A stretch of 64,000 bases of DNA from positions 4,774,001 through 4,838,000 of the forward strand of contig CM066291.1 of assembly GCA_033816765.1 (NCBI GenBank), read 5' to 3'. This DNA comes from Nothopassalora personata. Lineage: Eukaryota; Ascomycota; Dothideomycetes; Mycosphaerellales; Mycosphaerellaceae. Made by a program: the position numbers and the translations under genes. The notes beneath the pieces were generated by a model. That model saw only the letters and a program-made list of their open reading frames with translations, made no database searches and had not been told where the DNA came from. Positions 10,841 to 21,731 of this stretch are shown in pieces; position 1 is the first letter of the stretch; each line of letters begins with the position of its first letter.

Positions 10841-12729
10841 TTACTCTTCTGCTGTGGTCTGCACCACCTTGGCTCTCTGCCGCTCCCGAAAATCCCGAAC
10901 ACTTCTTTCCACGCCAAAGCCATCTTGGAGAAGTTCGCTGATGTCCTCCAATTCCAAGCCTGCCGTTTCGGGGTATACCCTCCATATCAGGAACCAGCCA
11001 ACAATACACACGGCCGCGTAGAAAGCAAACGTGACGCTCGCACCCAGTATACTCATCATGGGTAGAAAGGTCATGCCTACGATGAAGTTACTGCTCCAAT
11101 TTGTGGCAGTTGCCATACCACTCCCGAGTGATCGTACGCGCAGCGGGAACAGCTCCGATTGCTGCCATGGCACGCATCCGAGACCGATGGCGTAAGAAGC
11201 CACAAAGAAGATCATGCTGACGAGCAGTACGATCGACCAGATGGACGATGCTTTCGGATTGTAGACATCGCCAGCTGCTGATGCGTCGTCCATGTCGATG
11301 AAGTTGAATGCAATCGCGCAGAGAAGTAAACCCAGGACCATGAATGGTATGCTTCTCAGCAAGATGTTTCGACGTCCGACGGTATCGATCAAGTTAAAGG
11401 CGACAAGTGTGAGGGCGAAGTTCGTGAGTGCGACCGACAATGAAGTGCCGATGGGTGAAGTGAAGCCCACCAAGGAGAAGATGGTGGCGCTGAAGTACAT
11501 AAGGGAGTTCTATAGAGATGTGAGGATGTGCGTAATCGGCTGAATTGCTTGGGTATACTTACGAAGCCACATAATTGCTGCAGGCCTTGCAACATGCATG
11601 AGATGGTCAATGCCCTCCTATTCCCAGGCACTGTGAACAAGTCCTTCGTAGCGTCCCGTAATTTGCTATTGCCACTTGCACTGTCATCCCTGGAGTGTGC
11701 CTTATCTTCTGCGGCAATCTCAGCTTGTACGCTGACAAGTACGCTCTGCACGATTCGTGCTCTTTCGTCCCCTGACAATTCCGAGTAGACTTTATTGAGC
11801 ACACTCCTCGCCCTTTCATCCTGCCCGGTCTGCAACAGCCATCTCGGCGTCTCCGGCATCCATGCTATGAGGAACAGCTGTAACAGCCCGGGTATGGTCC
11901 CGGAACCTACCATCCACCTCCAACCATGGGGCAGAAAAGCGAAGCCCCAGCCAATGAGGTACGCCACAACCTGGCCACCTACAATGATGAGGGAGTCAGT
12001 AGATATTCAGCATCTGGGGGACAGATAGAGCCATGCTATCGTGCTCAAGCTGAGAACGTCTCTCAGCACACCCTATAGGGCTCTGCTGATGCGCGGTCCA
12101 GCGCTTTCTAAGACAGCTCAGCCCGCTTGAGACGTCGCCAGCCAAGGCACGGTTGTATGTACTCTCTACAACCACTTACCCGTGATGAAGAGCGACTGCA
12201 CAGTCACAAGCCTCCCACGAAGCTCAGCCGGTGCAAGCTCGGTGATATACAACGGCACTGCACCAGATGCCACTCCTACGGCTGCTCCGACCAGGGCACG
12301 CCCGGCAACCATAACCCAAACGTATTGTGCTATAGCCTGAACGAAAGCGCCAACAACGAAGAGCAATGCAGGCACCAAGATGACAGACTTTCGTCCATAT
12401 CTATCTGCGAAGACTCCTGTCAACGGGGCCGATATCAGTGCCAGCAGGCTCGTGATTGCTGTGATCAGACTCTTGTCGGTGGTCGTGAGTGGCCTCGAGG
12501 AGAGATCGGATCCAATGGAAACCAGCGTTGAGGATATCACGCCTGTGTCGAAGCCGAACAGGAGCCCAGAAATGCCGGCAGAAAGTGTTAAGAACTTCAC
12601 GACGGGTCCAGCACTCCAGACACTGATGTTTGGGGTGTATCCGGGGTCTGCATGGTGGTGGAGGTTTTCCTCGCTGCCGCTTATTAGTGGCTCATGCGCA
12701 TTGTGTTCGTCTGCACTTTCACGCCGCAT
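10841..12729 (-). CDS. Major facilitator superfamily sugar/myo-inositol-type transporter
   Basis: Exons 12180-12729, 11563-11978 and 10841-11509 give 544 residues; introns are 201 and 53 bases. Twelve hydrophobic segments are visible in two halves. Signatures: GLLFGFDTGVISS in TM1, DRYGRK in loop 2-3, GRALVGAAVGVASGAVPLYITELAPAELRGR cut as two motifs in TM4-5, PETPRWLL after TM6, and the C-terminal PETAGLELEDI. PLYITELAPAELRGR and PETPRWLL are hallmarks of the sugar porter family, and the DTGVISS start with a long acidic N-terminus resembles fungal inositol transporters (Itr type). Substrate is inference. The gene diverges from methionine synthase across about 1.1 kb. Confidence 0.85.
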
Positions 12730-13817
12730 CTCCTCGAGCTCGACCGAGTCGACAGAGGCATTCAGGTTGATGTTTGCGCAGGGAAGTGCGAGTACACAGT
12801 GGAGATTTTTTGTGAGGTTGACCGGGGGTTCAGCTGACAGTCCACTGTTTCACTTAATCTTCATGAGGCAGGAAATGCCGGGTCACGAGAGCGCTGATTG
12901 ACACCTGAGGCATGAGGACCCTGTCCTTGGCAGTGACAGTTTCAGCGATACCGGCCATAAGTAGTAACATGGGCAGGTGAAACAGCTTGTGAAGATAAAG
13001 GATAATTATACATCAGTCTCATGCTGCTTCTCGCACAGCTTTGCAGGTCCGCGGGCCCCTGCTGAGGCATCTATATTCGCAGTAATAGTCACACAGGATC
13101 AGCGACCGTGACGGTGGCGATACTGAAGCTGTTGTTCAATGCTCGAGCAGCCCGGTCTTATGAGTAATACGCAGACCGACATGGATCCTCCGGTATGCCC
13201 TTGCGAGGGTGTGCTGTGCAGTGTGTACAGTACTGACCATCAGCCAAAAAAGGCTGCGATGGATATATCTCTCGCCGAATAGCTGTGATCCGTTGCTCGC
13301 CGGATTATGTTTTTGTCGCCGGAGCAACTACCCGAAACACTGTGCTGTAGCACCGGTAAGCATGCGGCTGGGCAGCGGAATGTAATTGTCACATTGGAGC
13401 TTTGGCAATGACAACGTGTGCGGAATGAGCTCGACCACCTTGGAACAATATGATGATCGAGGAGAGAGAGTGTACTGTAGTGTTCAACTAAGGGGACCTT
13501 CCCTAGCGCGCCCAGTCCGGCAACCGGTTGAGGTTGAGATCTGGAGCTTTGAGAGGCGGGCCGAGCACAATGTGATTGGCTGCATGGGCCATGACGCCAG
13601 GAAGGAAGGCGCGGGGCATTCTGGCAAGCATCAGTACTGCAACAATTTTCCTCCCCGTCCTTCTCCTTCACTTAACATCCCTTCCGCCCTCCTCAACCCA
13701 CCCTCTTTCCTCTATCCTCTTTCCTCTTCCCTCTTCCCTCTTCCCCACTCAATTGCCTCTTTCATTATAGCATTGAGCGCCACAGCCATCTTCAGACAGA
13801 CCATCACAACCGCCAAG
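12730..13817. promoter_or_regulatory. Intergenic region with pyrimidine-rich tract before methionine synthase
   Basis: No gene is seen. A long CT-rich run (about 13640-13760, TCCTCTTCC-type repeats) lies just upstream of the methionine synthase ATG at 13818 on its coding strand. Such tracts are common in promoters and 5' UTRs of strongly expressed ascomycete genes. The reading frame of the gene happens to be open back to 13386, but this extension is low complexity and is not coding. Confidence 0.55.
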
Positions 13818-16127
13818 ATGGTTCAATCATCAGTCTTGGGTTTCCCGAGAATGGGACGCCTCCGTGACCTCAAGAAGGCCAACGAGGCGTACTGGGGCGA
13901 TAAACTCAGCCGTGACGAGCTTCTGGCTGAGGGTAAGAGACTGAGACTTGAGCACTGGAAGATCCAGAAGGATGCCGGTGTGGACATCATCCCGAGCAAC
14001 GACTTCGCTTACTACGACCACGTCTTGGACCACATCCAGCTGTTCAACGCCATACCAGAGCGATACAGCAGCGCCAAGCTCCACAAGCTCGACGAGTACT
14101 TCGCCATGGGCCGTGGTCACCAGAAGGATGGTGTTGATGTCCCATCCCTCGAGATGGTGAAGTGGTTCGACTCGAACTACCACTACGTCAAGCCCACTCT
14201 TCAGGACAACCAGACCTTTCAGCTCGCTGAGAACCCAAAGCCAGTCGCTGAGTTCCTAGAGGCCAAGGAGGCCGGCATTATCACCCGCCCAGTTCTCCTC
14301 GGTCCAGTCTCGTTCCTTGCCCTTGGTAAGGCAGACCGCAATCAGACCGTGGACCCGATCACACTCCTCGAGAAGCTTCTCCCAGTCTACGAGGAACTGC
14401 TCAAGAAGCTCAAGCAGGCCGGTGCCGAGACTGTTCAAATTGATGAGCCAGTCCTCGTCTTCGACTTGCCATCCAAGACCCGCAACGCCTTCAAGCCAGC
14501 TTACGAGAAGCTCACTGCTCTTCAGGGCAACGAGGGCCCACAGCTCGTCCTCGCCACCTACTTCGGTGACATCGTCCACAACTTCGACGTTGTTGACGCA
14601 GCTCTGACCAAGACCTACGCTCTCCACGTTGACCTTGTTCGCCATCCAGAACAGCTCGAGAAGGTCGTTCAGCACCTCGGCTCCAACCAGATCCTCTCCG
14701 CCGGTATTGTCGACGGACGTAACATCTGGAAGACCAACTTCAAGAAGGCCATCGAGATCCTCGAGACTGCTGTCCAGAAGGTCGGCAAGGACCGTGTCAT
14801 TGTTGCCACCTCCAGCTCCCTCCTCCACACCCCACACACTCTCGAGAGCGAGAAGAACCTCGACGAGGAGGTCCGTGACTGGTTCTCGTTCGCCACGCAG
14901 AAGGCATCTGAGGTTGCCATCCTCGCCAAGGCCGTCACTGATGGCCCAGTCGCCGTTAAGAGCCAGCTCGAGGCCAACGCCAAGAGCATGGAGAGCCGCC
15001 GCACCTCCAAGCGCACCAACAACCCAGAGGTCCAGAAGCGTGTATCTTCCGTCCAGAAGGCTGACTACGAGCGCAAGAACCCATTCGAGCAGCGTATCGC
15101 CATCCAGAAGAAGCACATCAACCTCCCACAGTTCCCAACCACCACCATTGGTTCCTTCCCACAGACCAAGGAGATCCGTGTCCAGCGTAACAAGTTCACT
15201 AAGGGCGAGATCACAGAGAAGCAGTATGATGAGTTCATCGAGGCTGAGATTCGCGACAACATCAAGATCCAGGACGAGCTTGGTCTTGATGTCTATGTGC
15301 ACGGTGAGCCAGAGCGTAACGACATGGTGCAGTACTTCGGTGAGCGCCTTGACGGATACGTGTTCACCACCCACGCTTGGGTCCAGTCTTACGGCTCGCG
15401 TTGTGTGCGTCCACCAATCCTCGTTGGTGACGTCTCTCGTCCAGCCCCGATGACTGTTAAGGAGTCCAAGTACGCCGTCAGCCAGAGCAAGAAGCCAATG
15501 AAGGGTATGCTTACTGGTCCAATCACTTGCTTGCGATGGTCATTCCCACGTGACGATGTCCACCAGTCGATCCAGGCCCAGCAGCTTGCTCTTGCTCTCC
15601 GTGACGAGGTTGTCGACCTCCAGAACGCCGGTGTTGCCGTTATCCAGGTCGACGAGCCAGCTCTGCGTGAGGGTCTTCCGCTTCGTGCCGGTTCCGAGCG
15701 CGAGAAGTACCTCCAGTGGGCTGTCGACAGCTTCAAGCTCACCACTGCGGGCGTTGAGGACGGTACTCAGATCCACTCTCACTTCTGCTACTCCGAGTTC
15801 CAGGACTTCTTCCACGCCATTGCTGCCCTCGACGCCGATGTCCTTTCCATCGAGAACAGCAAGTCCGATGCTAAGCTCCTTAAGGTCTTCATCGACGAGA
15901 AGTACCCACGTCACATCGGTCCAGGTGTCTACGACATCCACTCTCCACGTGTACCAAGCGAGCAGGAGATCAAGGACCGCATCCAGGAGATGCTGCAGTA
16001 CCTCACCCCAGAGCAGCTCTGGATCAACCCAGACTGCGGTCTCAAGACCCGCCAGTGGAAGGAGACTAAGGAGGCGCTTGCCCACATGGTCAGCGCCGCC
16101 CAGTACTTCCGCTCGCAGCAGAAGTAA
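13818..16127 (+). CDS. MET6: 5-methyltetrahydropteroyltriglutamate-homocysteine methyltransferase (cobalamin-independent methionine synthase)
   Basis: A single exon of 769 residues, normal for the family. It transfers a methyl group from methyl-tetrahydrofolate to homocysteine in the cytosol. Both MetE halves are visible: N-terminal LGFPRMGRLRDLKKA..YW, and the C-terminal catalytic barrel with FPTTTIGSFPQT, VHGEPERNDMVQYFGE, IQVDEPALREGLP, zinc ligands in IHSHFCYSEF (His, Cys) and WINPDCGLKTR (Cys). Codon use is extremely C-ending, far more biased than neighbours, which fits very high expression and explains the long antisense open frames. Start ATG 13818 gives MVQSSVLGFPRMG, the standard N-terminus. 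Confidence 0.97.
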   Translation: MVQSSVLGFPRMGRLRDLKKANEAYWGDKLSRDELLAEGKRLRLEHWKIQKDAGVDIIPSNDFAYYDHVLDHIQLFNAIPERYSSAKLHKLDEYFAMGRGHQKDGVDVPSLEMVKWFDSNYHYVKPTLQDNQTFQLAENPKPVAEFLEAKEAGIITRPVLLGPVSFLALGKADRNQTVDPITLLEKLLPVYEELLKKLKQAGAETVQIDEPVLVFDLPSKTRNAFKPAYEKLTALQGNEGPQLVLATYFGDIVHNFDVVDAALTKTYALHVDLVRHPEQLEKVVQHLGSNQILSAGIVDGRNIWKTNFKKAIEILETAVQKVGKDRVIVATSSSLLHTPHTLESEKNLDEEVRDWFSFATQKASEVAILAKAVTDGPVAVKSQLEANAKSMESRRTSKRTNNPEVQKRVSSVQKADYERKNPFEQRIAIQKKHINLPQFPTTTIGSFPQTKEIRVQRNKFTKGEITEKQYDEFIEAEIRDNIKIQDELGLDVYVHGEPERNDMVQYFGERLDGYVFTTHAWVQSYGSRCVRPPILVGDVSRPAPMTVKESKYAVSQSKKPMKGMLTGPITCLRWSFPRDDVHQSIQAQQLALALRDEVVDLQNAGVAVIQVDEPALREGLPLRAGSEREKYLQWAVDSFKLTTAGVEDGTQIHSHFCYSEFQDFFHAIAALDADVLSIENSKSDAKLLKVFIDEKYPRHIGPGVYDIHSPRVPSEQEIKDRIQEMLQYLTPEQLWINPDCGLKTRQWKETKEALAHMVSAAQYFRSQQK

Positions 16128-17108
16128 ATCTTTTCTTCTCAACATGTATTCTCGAGGGCGTAAATGGGCGCAGTCGGGATGTACAAGGGCAGTGCCTTCA
16201 ACGCCTGCGTTTTCAACACAGTGATACCCAATTTCACTCAACGTCTTATCAGCGAGGAGTTCAACAGGACGTGACGATAGAAGTCGAGGGATATGATGAA
16301 AAAGTTCATGACCAGTAAGGCTCAGCTCAACGCTCGTAGCCGCCGTCGCAAAGTTTTGCTTCGGATGTGGTTTCACCACCACCAGTAATATACAGCAGGG
16401 TGTGTTGGCAGGTGTTCTGTGCTTCTGCTGAATAGAATTATCTATGTAGTAGTCGCGGCCGCAATGCAAACTTGTTGGACTGAGAAAGCGCGTCGTGCAA
16501 ATCGGGATCGCGGCCATGCATGAGCTGTCAGCGGCGCTGCTGCGTGTCTCAAGAGCAGCTGCTACTGACGCTTTCTGATGATGGTGCAGGTCCTACCTCG
16601 AAGCCGAAACGCTCGAGACAAGCGCGAAGCCATCTCCCACCTGTATTCATGGAAGGCACACGAGCTGTGTCGTTGACCCTTGGCTGGCACATTGTCAACA
16701 CCCGCTTCGTGCGACACTTACGATGCTGTCCTGCTCAAGGACACACCACACCACCAATTCCTCTGCGAGCATATTCACAATGGCGACCACGGCAGAAGCC
16801 CAGCACAAGGAGAGGACGTGCTGCCCGTTTCCAATCCACAGCCGAATCTGCAGCCCACTGCCGTCAGCCAGAATACCAGGAAGCACCGCCAGCCAACAAA
16901 CACTGTCGCCGCCGTCGAGACACTGGTTGGGTGTCGAGAGAAGCGGCGAAGTGGTGCTCGCGTTGACGAATCTGCCTCCGGACCATCCACACGCCTTTCA
17001 GAGAGTCAAGCGACGAATGAGCGATGTCGGCGGTCGTATAGCTGAGATAGCGACGAGTCCCAAGTTGAGCCAAAAGGTGACGGCGGTGACAGACTCGCGA
17101 TCGGGAAC
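16128..17108. other. Intergenic, with an open frame leading toward the next gene
   Basis: The first 500 bases hold nothing I recognise. Between 16677 and 17042 the plus frame that matches the next gene's first exon is open and has protein-like composition, but it lacks a usable ATG and ends at one TGA (17043-17045). It could be an upstream exon with unrecognised splicing, or a leader. Confidence 0.35.
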
Positions 17109-20100
17109 ATGGCTGACAACACTCTCCAGGTCAAGATGAAGCTTGGAAGGAAGAGCTGCAGGAGTCTCCGCCCGACAGACATGCACGTTGATGGCGCCAA
17201 CGAGGCTACATCCCAACATCAATTGCCAGACTCAATGCGCACTGCACAGTTTGATCACGATGCACAGTCGTTGAGCAGCTCTGAGCTGGAGCGAGTGCTC
17301 GACTACATGAACATCGACTCCGCTATTGCAGCACCGGGTCGGTCATGGCTTGGTAGCTCTGAAGTCCACGTACCTTGCTCGCCATTCGTGAGAAGTGAGG
17401 ACATCAGAGCAATAGGCGCATCGCCGCAGAGGAGCGAAGACATGCGGGAGGTGACCGAGTAAGTACGAGATGAGACATCGAAGCAGCATGAACATTCTCT
17501 GATATACTATCAGCCCGGCGAAGTAGTCTGACGTCGCAGACATCGCTCACCGCGTGGCTTCCAGACGACCACTGGACGATATCTCCCTACCAAGAGCCAT
17601 CAGCTCGCCCATGTTGGGTCCTTGGAACCAAGGAGCCAGCAGCAAACTCCGAAAGACCAGATCAGCGTGCCCTCTCAGCGCTGTCACGGAGCACAGTGGT
17701 GGCTCTACCAGCGTTGGGCGTGTTGCCAGTCCACAGAGGAGAGCTCGAGGCAAAAGCAACTCTGGCATGAGCTTCTCGACGCTGCTCTCTGGCAGATTGA
17801 GCGAGAAGAAGAAGGAGTCCAATGTCGACCTCACGGCTGCTGGGCTCCCTGGGTTGGAGGAGTACCCACTGATTCCAACTCGGAAGTCTTCTTTGCATTT
17901 GAAGACCCCCGAGCCCGCTCGAGATTGTGACGATGCTGCAAGCCGTACCACCTCGACAACAGTGCCATATAACGCCTCTCACCATGTAGCTCCGTCGTGG
18001 GACCTGCAGACCGCCATCGAACACAACGTAGCTCCACCTCTACAGCGTGAAGATAGCACACATCTCGATGCAGATCTCATTCGCCGAGCCACGGAATGTA
18101 GATCAGCAACGTCAATGTCTGGAGACGGGTCGGAGATGCCAGATGGACCCAATGTCGAAGGATTTCTCGGGGAGAATCGATGGAACCACACCCGCAGCAC
18201 TACACCACCCATTCTCAGTCGGCAGCAGTCCCATCGTACCAAACGCAGTCCAAAAAGGTCCACAAGCACCCGATATGCTCGGCAGGATTCAGCCAGAGCT
18301 TGCGTGTACAGCCCGTCCATCTACAGCAGGCCTGCCAGCGCGGACGAAGATTCAGCACAGCCGGCAGAGGGTCTCGACGCCTTGGTCAATGACTGGCCGT
18401 TGAACAATATAGAGCAAGCTCATGATGAAAACCCTGCTCAGCAACTATCACCGCGGTCTGGTCAAGACAAATCGTTGCCACCGACGCCTTCGGACACTGG
18501 CGCAACCATAGCATCTAGCTCACCAACCAAAAGATTGGTCAAGAAGAGACGCTCGATCTTCAAATTTTTGCGGCCAGCTAGCCGCAAAGCTATGCGTAGC
18601 TTCTCGTCGCCGATGATTCTTGGAAAGGGCGCCCCCAAAGTGTCTGCTGAATACGACGGACCATTTGATGAGCGTGACACCTTGACCGTCCAGTATGAGC
18701 TAACTGACAATCCTTGCCATCGACGCTCCGTCACTGCGACCGGTGTGCCCCAACAACGACTGCCGTCGCTCAACGACGTTGAACGCGGAACGACCACAGG
18801 CAGTCAAGGAAGTGGCGGCCATCGGCCATCAGCACTCAACGTCTTACCACCCAGCCCTTCGCAAGGTCGACGACCTACCCTGGCAGAGTATCAACTCAAC
18901 CTGTCTCTTGCCGGTGATGACAGGCGACGACCTTCATTCATCGGTCCATCGGCAATCAGCTCTACGATGAATCTGACCACCATTGCAAAGCTAGAAGAGA
19001 TTCGCGAGGACGACGATCCAGTTCTACAGCCCAGTCGATCCAGTCGTCAGCTCAGCAAGGCGAATGCCATGGACGAGGCCGGCGATACGGTCATGGGCAA
19101 AGCAATGAAGAGACACATCGATGAAAAGGCCCTCTTCCGCTCGGAAAGTAAGCGACGCGAGAGCTCCGCGATCGCACAGCCTCCGCAGATCTTCAGCCAT
19201 CCCTCTTTCGGAGGCAGTAGTGTTCCGGCGCTCACTGAGGAGGAGGAAGATGAGGCCATCGCTGCAAATGAACAAGAGCTACCTGTCACGCCAGGCAGCC
19301 ATCAGCTCAACACTCGTGCGGCAGGGCGTGCCAGCACATTGCACGAGCAATCGCCAGTCGACTGCTTCCCGAACGAGCCCACGAAGATCATCTCCACCAA
19401 AGTATCAGATCGCAGCCCGGTCTCACCGGATTCTGAGCGGTCGCCGAGGAGTGCCAGGATTGGCACATCCTTAAAATCATGGACGAAGTTCCCGTCTCAC
19501 ACTCGTCCAGATCGTGCGGCGTCAGCTGGTGCCCTTGACAACATCATCACTCGAGACTTCGCCGTGGACATCGAAGCCGCAGAAAGCCAGCCAGAGACAA
19601 TTTCGCCAACGGACAAAACTCAACAAGTCACGAGTCCGAAGTCTGCGAAGTCTCTGATCAGATCACCATCAAGAGCATACCACGGCTTCATCGCATACTA
19701 CACCGACCTTCTCACACGCGCTGGTTTCCATGGTCAGAATCGCCGTACCTCAGTCGCGATGAGTCAAGGCACTTTGGTCCACCCGGAACTTGAGATGCTG
19801 GCTCCTGTCACGGGCTCAGAAGGCCATGTCCCTGCTTACCAGCATCTTCTCGAGATCGAGCAGCATCTTGAGGAGCTCAGTAAAAAGGTCCACAAACCTG
19901 AGAAAGAGCCAAGTGGTGATCTATTCCGCACAGACAGTTTCAAGAATCAGCCTGGCGATAGTCCTTTCCGCCAGAACAGCTTCAAGTTCAAGCAGCACGT
20001 TCCAGCACCGGACGAGACTGTCGAGGAGGAAGAGCAAGATCCTCTGGGCGGAGATGGAGCTAGCGATGCCGGAGCTCGCGATCAAAGGGCCGTGAGTCTC

Positions 20101-20403
20101 TCCAAACAGTATCGAGCTCTCGTGCCACCGATTCCAGCATCGAGACAGAGCAGTGACAGTTGTTCCTCGATGGTGGCGACGAGTATTCGGGTCAGGAAGT
20201 TCCCTTCGGTGACTGTCTTGGATGATGGACGTGGACATCAGGGAAGTCTGAGCTTGAAGCCAAAGGTGCACGGCAGGCAGGTCAGTAGCTCAGGCTTGAT
20301 GAGAGATAGCACGACAGATTTGCTGCATCTTTTGCTTGAGAAGGAGAAGGAAGAGAGGGAGAAGTTGCTGGGAATGGGAAGTGGGGCTGTTAAGGTGGCT
20401 TGA
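17109..20403 (+). CDS. Large disordered Ser/Pro-rich hypothetical protein
   Basis: Two exons, 17109-17458 and 17565-20403, give 1062 residues. The donor is GTAAGT at 17459. Three nearer acceptors either meet a stop or change frame; the acceptor CTTCCAG ending at 17564 joins ...REVTE to RPLDDISL in frame with no stop, so I prefer it. No domain is recognised. Most of the protein is predicted disordered, rich in Ser/Arg/Pro with basic patches (KRLVKKRRSIFKFLRPASRK, about residue 420). Short ordered-looking pieces near the C-terminus are AYHGFIAYYTDLLTRAGFHG, a helical HLLEIEQHLEELSKKVHK, a repeated FRTDSFKNQ/FRQNSFKFK pair, and a terminal helix LLHLLLEKEKEEREKLLG. The layout suggests a regulated scaffold; that is speculation. 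Confidence 0.7.
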
Positions 20404-20571
20404 GTAACGTCGCATTGTTGGATCATTGCTTGGGATTGATATGATTTGGATGGAGGGTTCTAATGTTTGTGTTCGCTGGAGGACGGCATGGCGTTTGTTA
20501 ATTGTTGAGAGACTGGGTATCGTTAGACCACATTTTAGTACAGTATGGTAACGAGCAGGACGACTCTTACG

Positions 20572-21185
20572 TTAATGGTTCACGCTGCTCAGTACCGCAG
20601 TGACCCGCCTTTTGCTCGAAGCTATCCTCCAACCACACGCACACACGCGAGAACCACGACGGCAGTCGAAACAATTCCAGCCTGGATGCCGAACACTGCT
20701 CCGAATACGTTCTGCCTCAAGGCTGTTGAAAGTAGCCAAAACAGTAAAGCCTTCAACAGTCCGAGCGAAATTGAGAAGACTTGAGACTTCTCCAGAGCCG
20801 TTGGGTAGCATTCCAGACCCTATACTGGCAATCATCAAGCCGAGGACATACATCGCCCATCCTACAATAACAGCACCGAAACCAAGTCGCTTCTCGAGAG
20901 CTTGCCCCCTGATGACTAGACCTGCGAGCATAAATGGCACGGCAAAGTAGTTGGCCTATAGTCGTGCTTCGGGGTTTGAAGAGTCCTTTGTGCCTTCGAA
21001 TGTACCGATCCGCAAGCGTCCCGTTGAAGAAGTGATCGAAGCATTCGCCTAGCACGACCCGCTACGACTGGGGTGAAGTACAGAAGGTCAAGCTGTCGAG
21101 CACTGTAGCCATAGCCGTCTGCATCCGCTGGCTTTGCGGAGAGGATTGCCGAGGTGATGTTGATTCCCGCTGCCCAGCCTCGTAG
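20572..21185 (-). pseudogene. Decayed MFS transporter, C-terminal half (split by the 8.4 kb transposon)
   Basis: Minus-strand fragments in different frames read as the second half of a fungal MFS drug/H+-antiporter-type protein: GYGYSARQLDLLYFTPVVAG, LGECFDHFF...LADRYIRRHKGLFKP, ANYFAVPFMLAGLVIRGQALEKRLGFG, and GSGEVSSLLNFARTVEGFTV. At least two frameshifts (after VVAG and after LFKP) and a Trp-to-TAG change (LxANYF) break the frame. The N-terminal half is at 29581-30761 in the same orientation, with the element exactly between them. Confidence 0.75.
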
Positions 21186-21566
21186 CCTGGTTGACATGGT
21201 TTCTCTCGAATCCGGGGTTTTGCCTTTTTGCCTGTATGCCTGTATGCCTGTATGCCTGTATGCCTGTATGCCTGTATGCCTGTATGCCTGTATGCCTGTA
21301 TGCCTGTATGCCTGTATGCCTGTATGCCTGTATGCCTGTATGCCTGTATGCCTGTATGCCTGTATGCCTGTATGCCTGTATGCCTGTATGCCTGTATGCC
21401 TGTATGCCTGTATGCCTGTATGCCTGTATGCCTGTATGCCTGTATGCCTGTATGCCTGTATGCCTGTATGCCTGTTTGGCTGTTTGGCTGTTTGCCTGTA
21501 TGCCTGTATGCCTATATGCCTGTATGCCTATATGCTATGCACTTACTCGTAGGGGCTATAGATTAG
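21186..21566 (+). repeat. Left terminal inverted repeat with TGCCTGTA octamer array
   Basis: A 45-base terminal block (21186-21230) is followed by about 30 perfect tandem copies of TGCCTGTA (21230-21475). Variant units containing TGTTTGGC, TGTTTGCC and TATATGCC follow, then a segment TATGCTATGCACTTACTCG...CTATAG that is exactly mirrored at the right end. ORFs of repeated CLYACMPV are array artefacts. Confidence 0.9.
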
Positions 21567-21731
21567 CTGCTACGAGTAAGTACACAGCATACAGAGGCCA
21601 CGTAATCCACGGTTGCATCTAAGATTCTTTCTAAGTGTTAACCTCAATACTACACCACGCTACACTACACCGATCGCTACGCGCATACGTACACGCCCTC
21701 CGCCCTCCGCCCTCCGCCCTCCGCCCTCGTT

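Noticed and set aside
13386..13817. 144-residue N-terminal extension of methionine synthase
   Set aside because: No family members have it; it crosses the pyrimidine-rich promoter tract, and ATG 13818 gives the standard N-terminus.
14256..15374. 372-residue antisense open frame within methionine synthase
   Set aside because: Low-complexity Leu/Val/Glu-rich shadow caused by the extreme C-ending codon bias of the real gene.
17459..17526. Intron of the large disordered gene ending at 17513 or 17526
   Set aside because: The acceptor at 17513 runs into TAG after three codons, and the one at 17526 changes frame with the consensus donor; the acceptor at 17564 fits both.
21186..21552. Three overlapping Cys/Tyr/Met-rich ORFs (CLYACMPV repeats)
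   Set aside because: Artefacts of the octamer array being open in three frames; same for 29302-29831.
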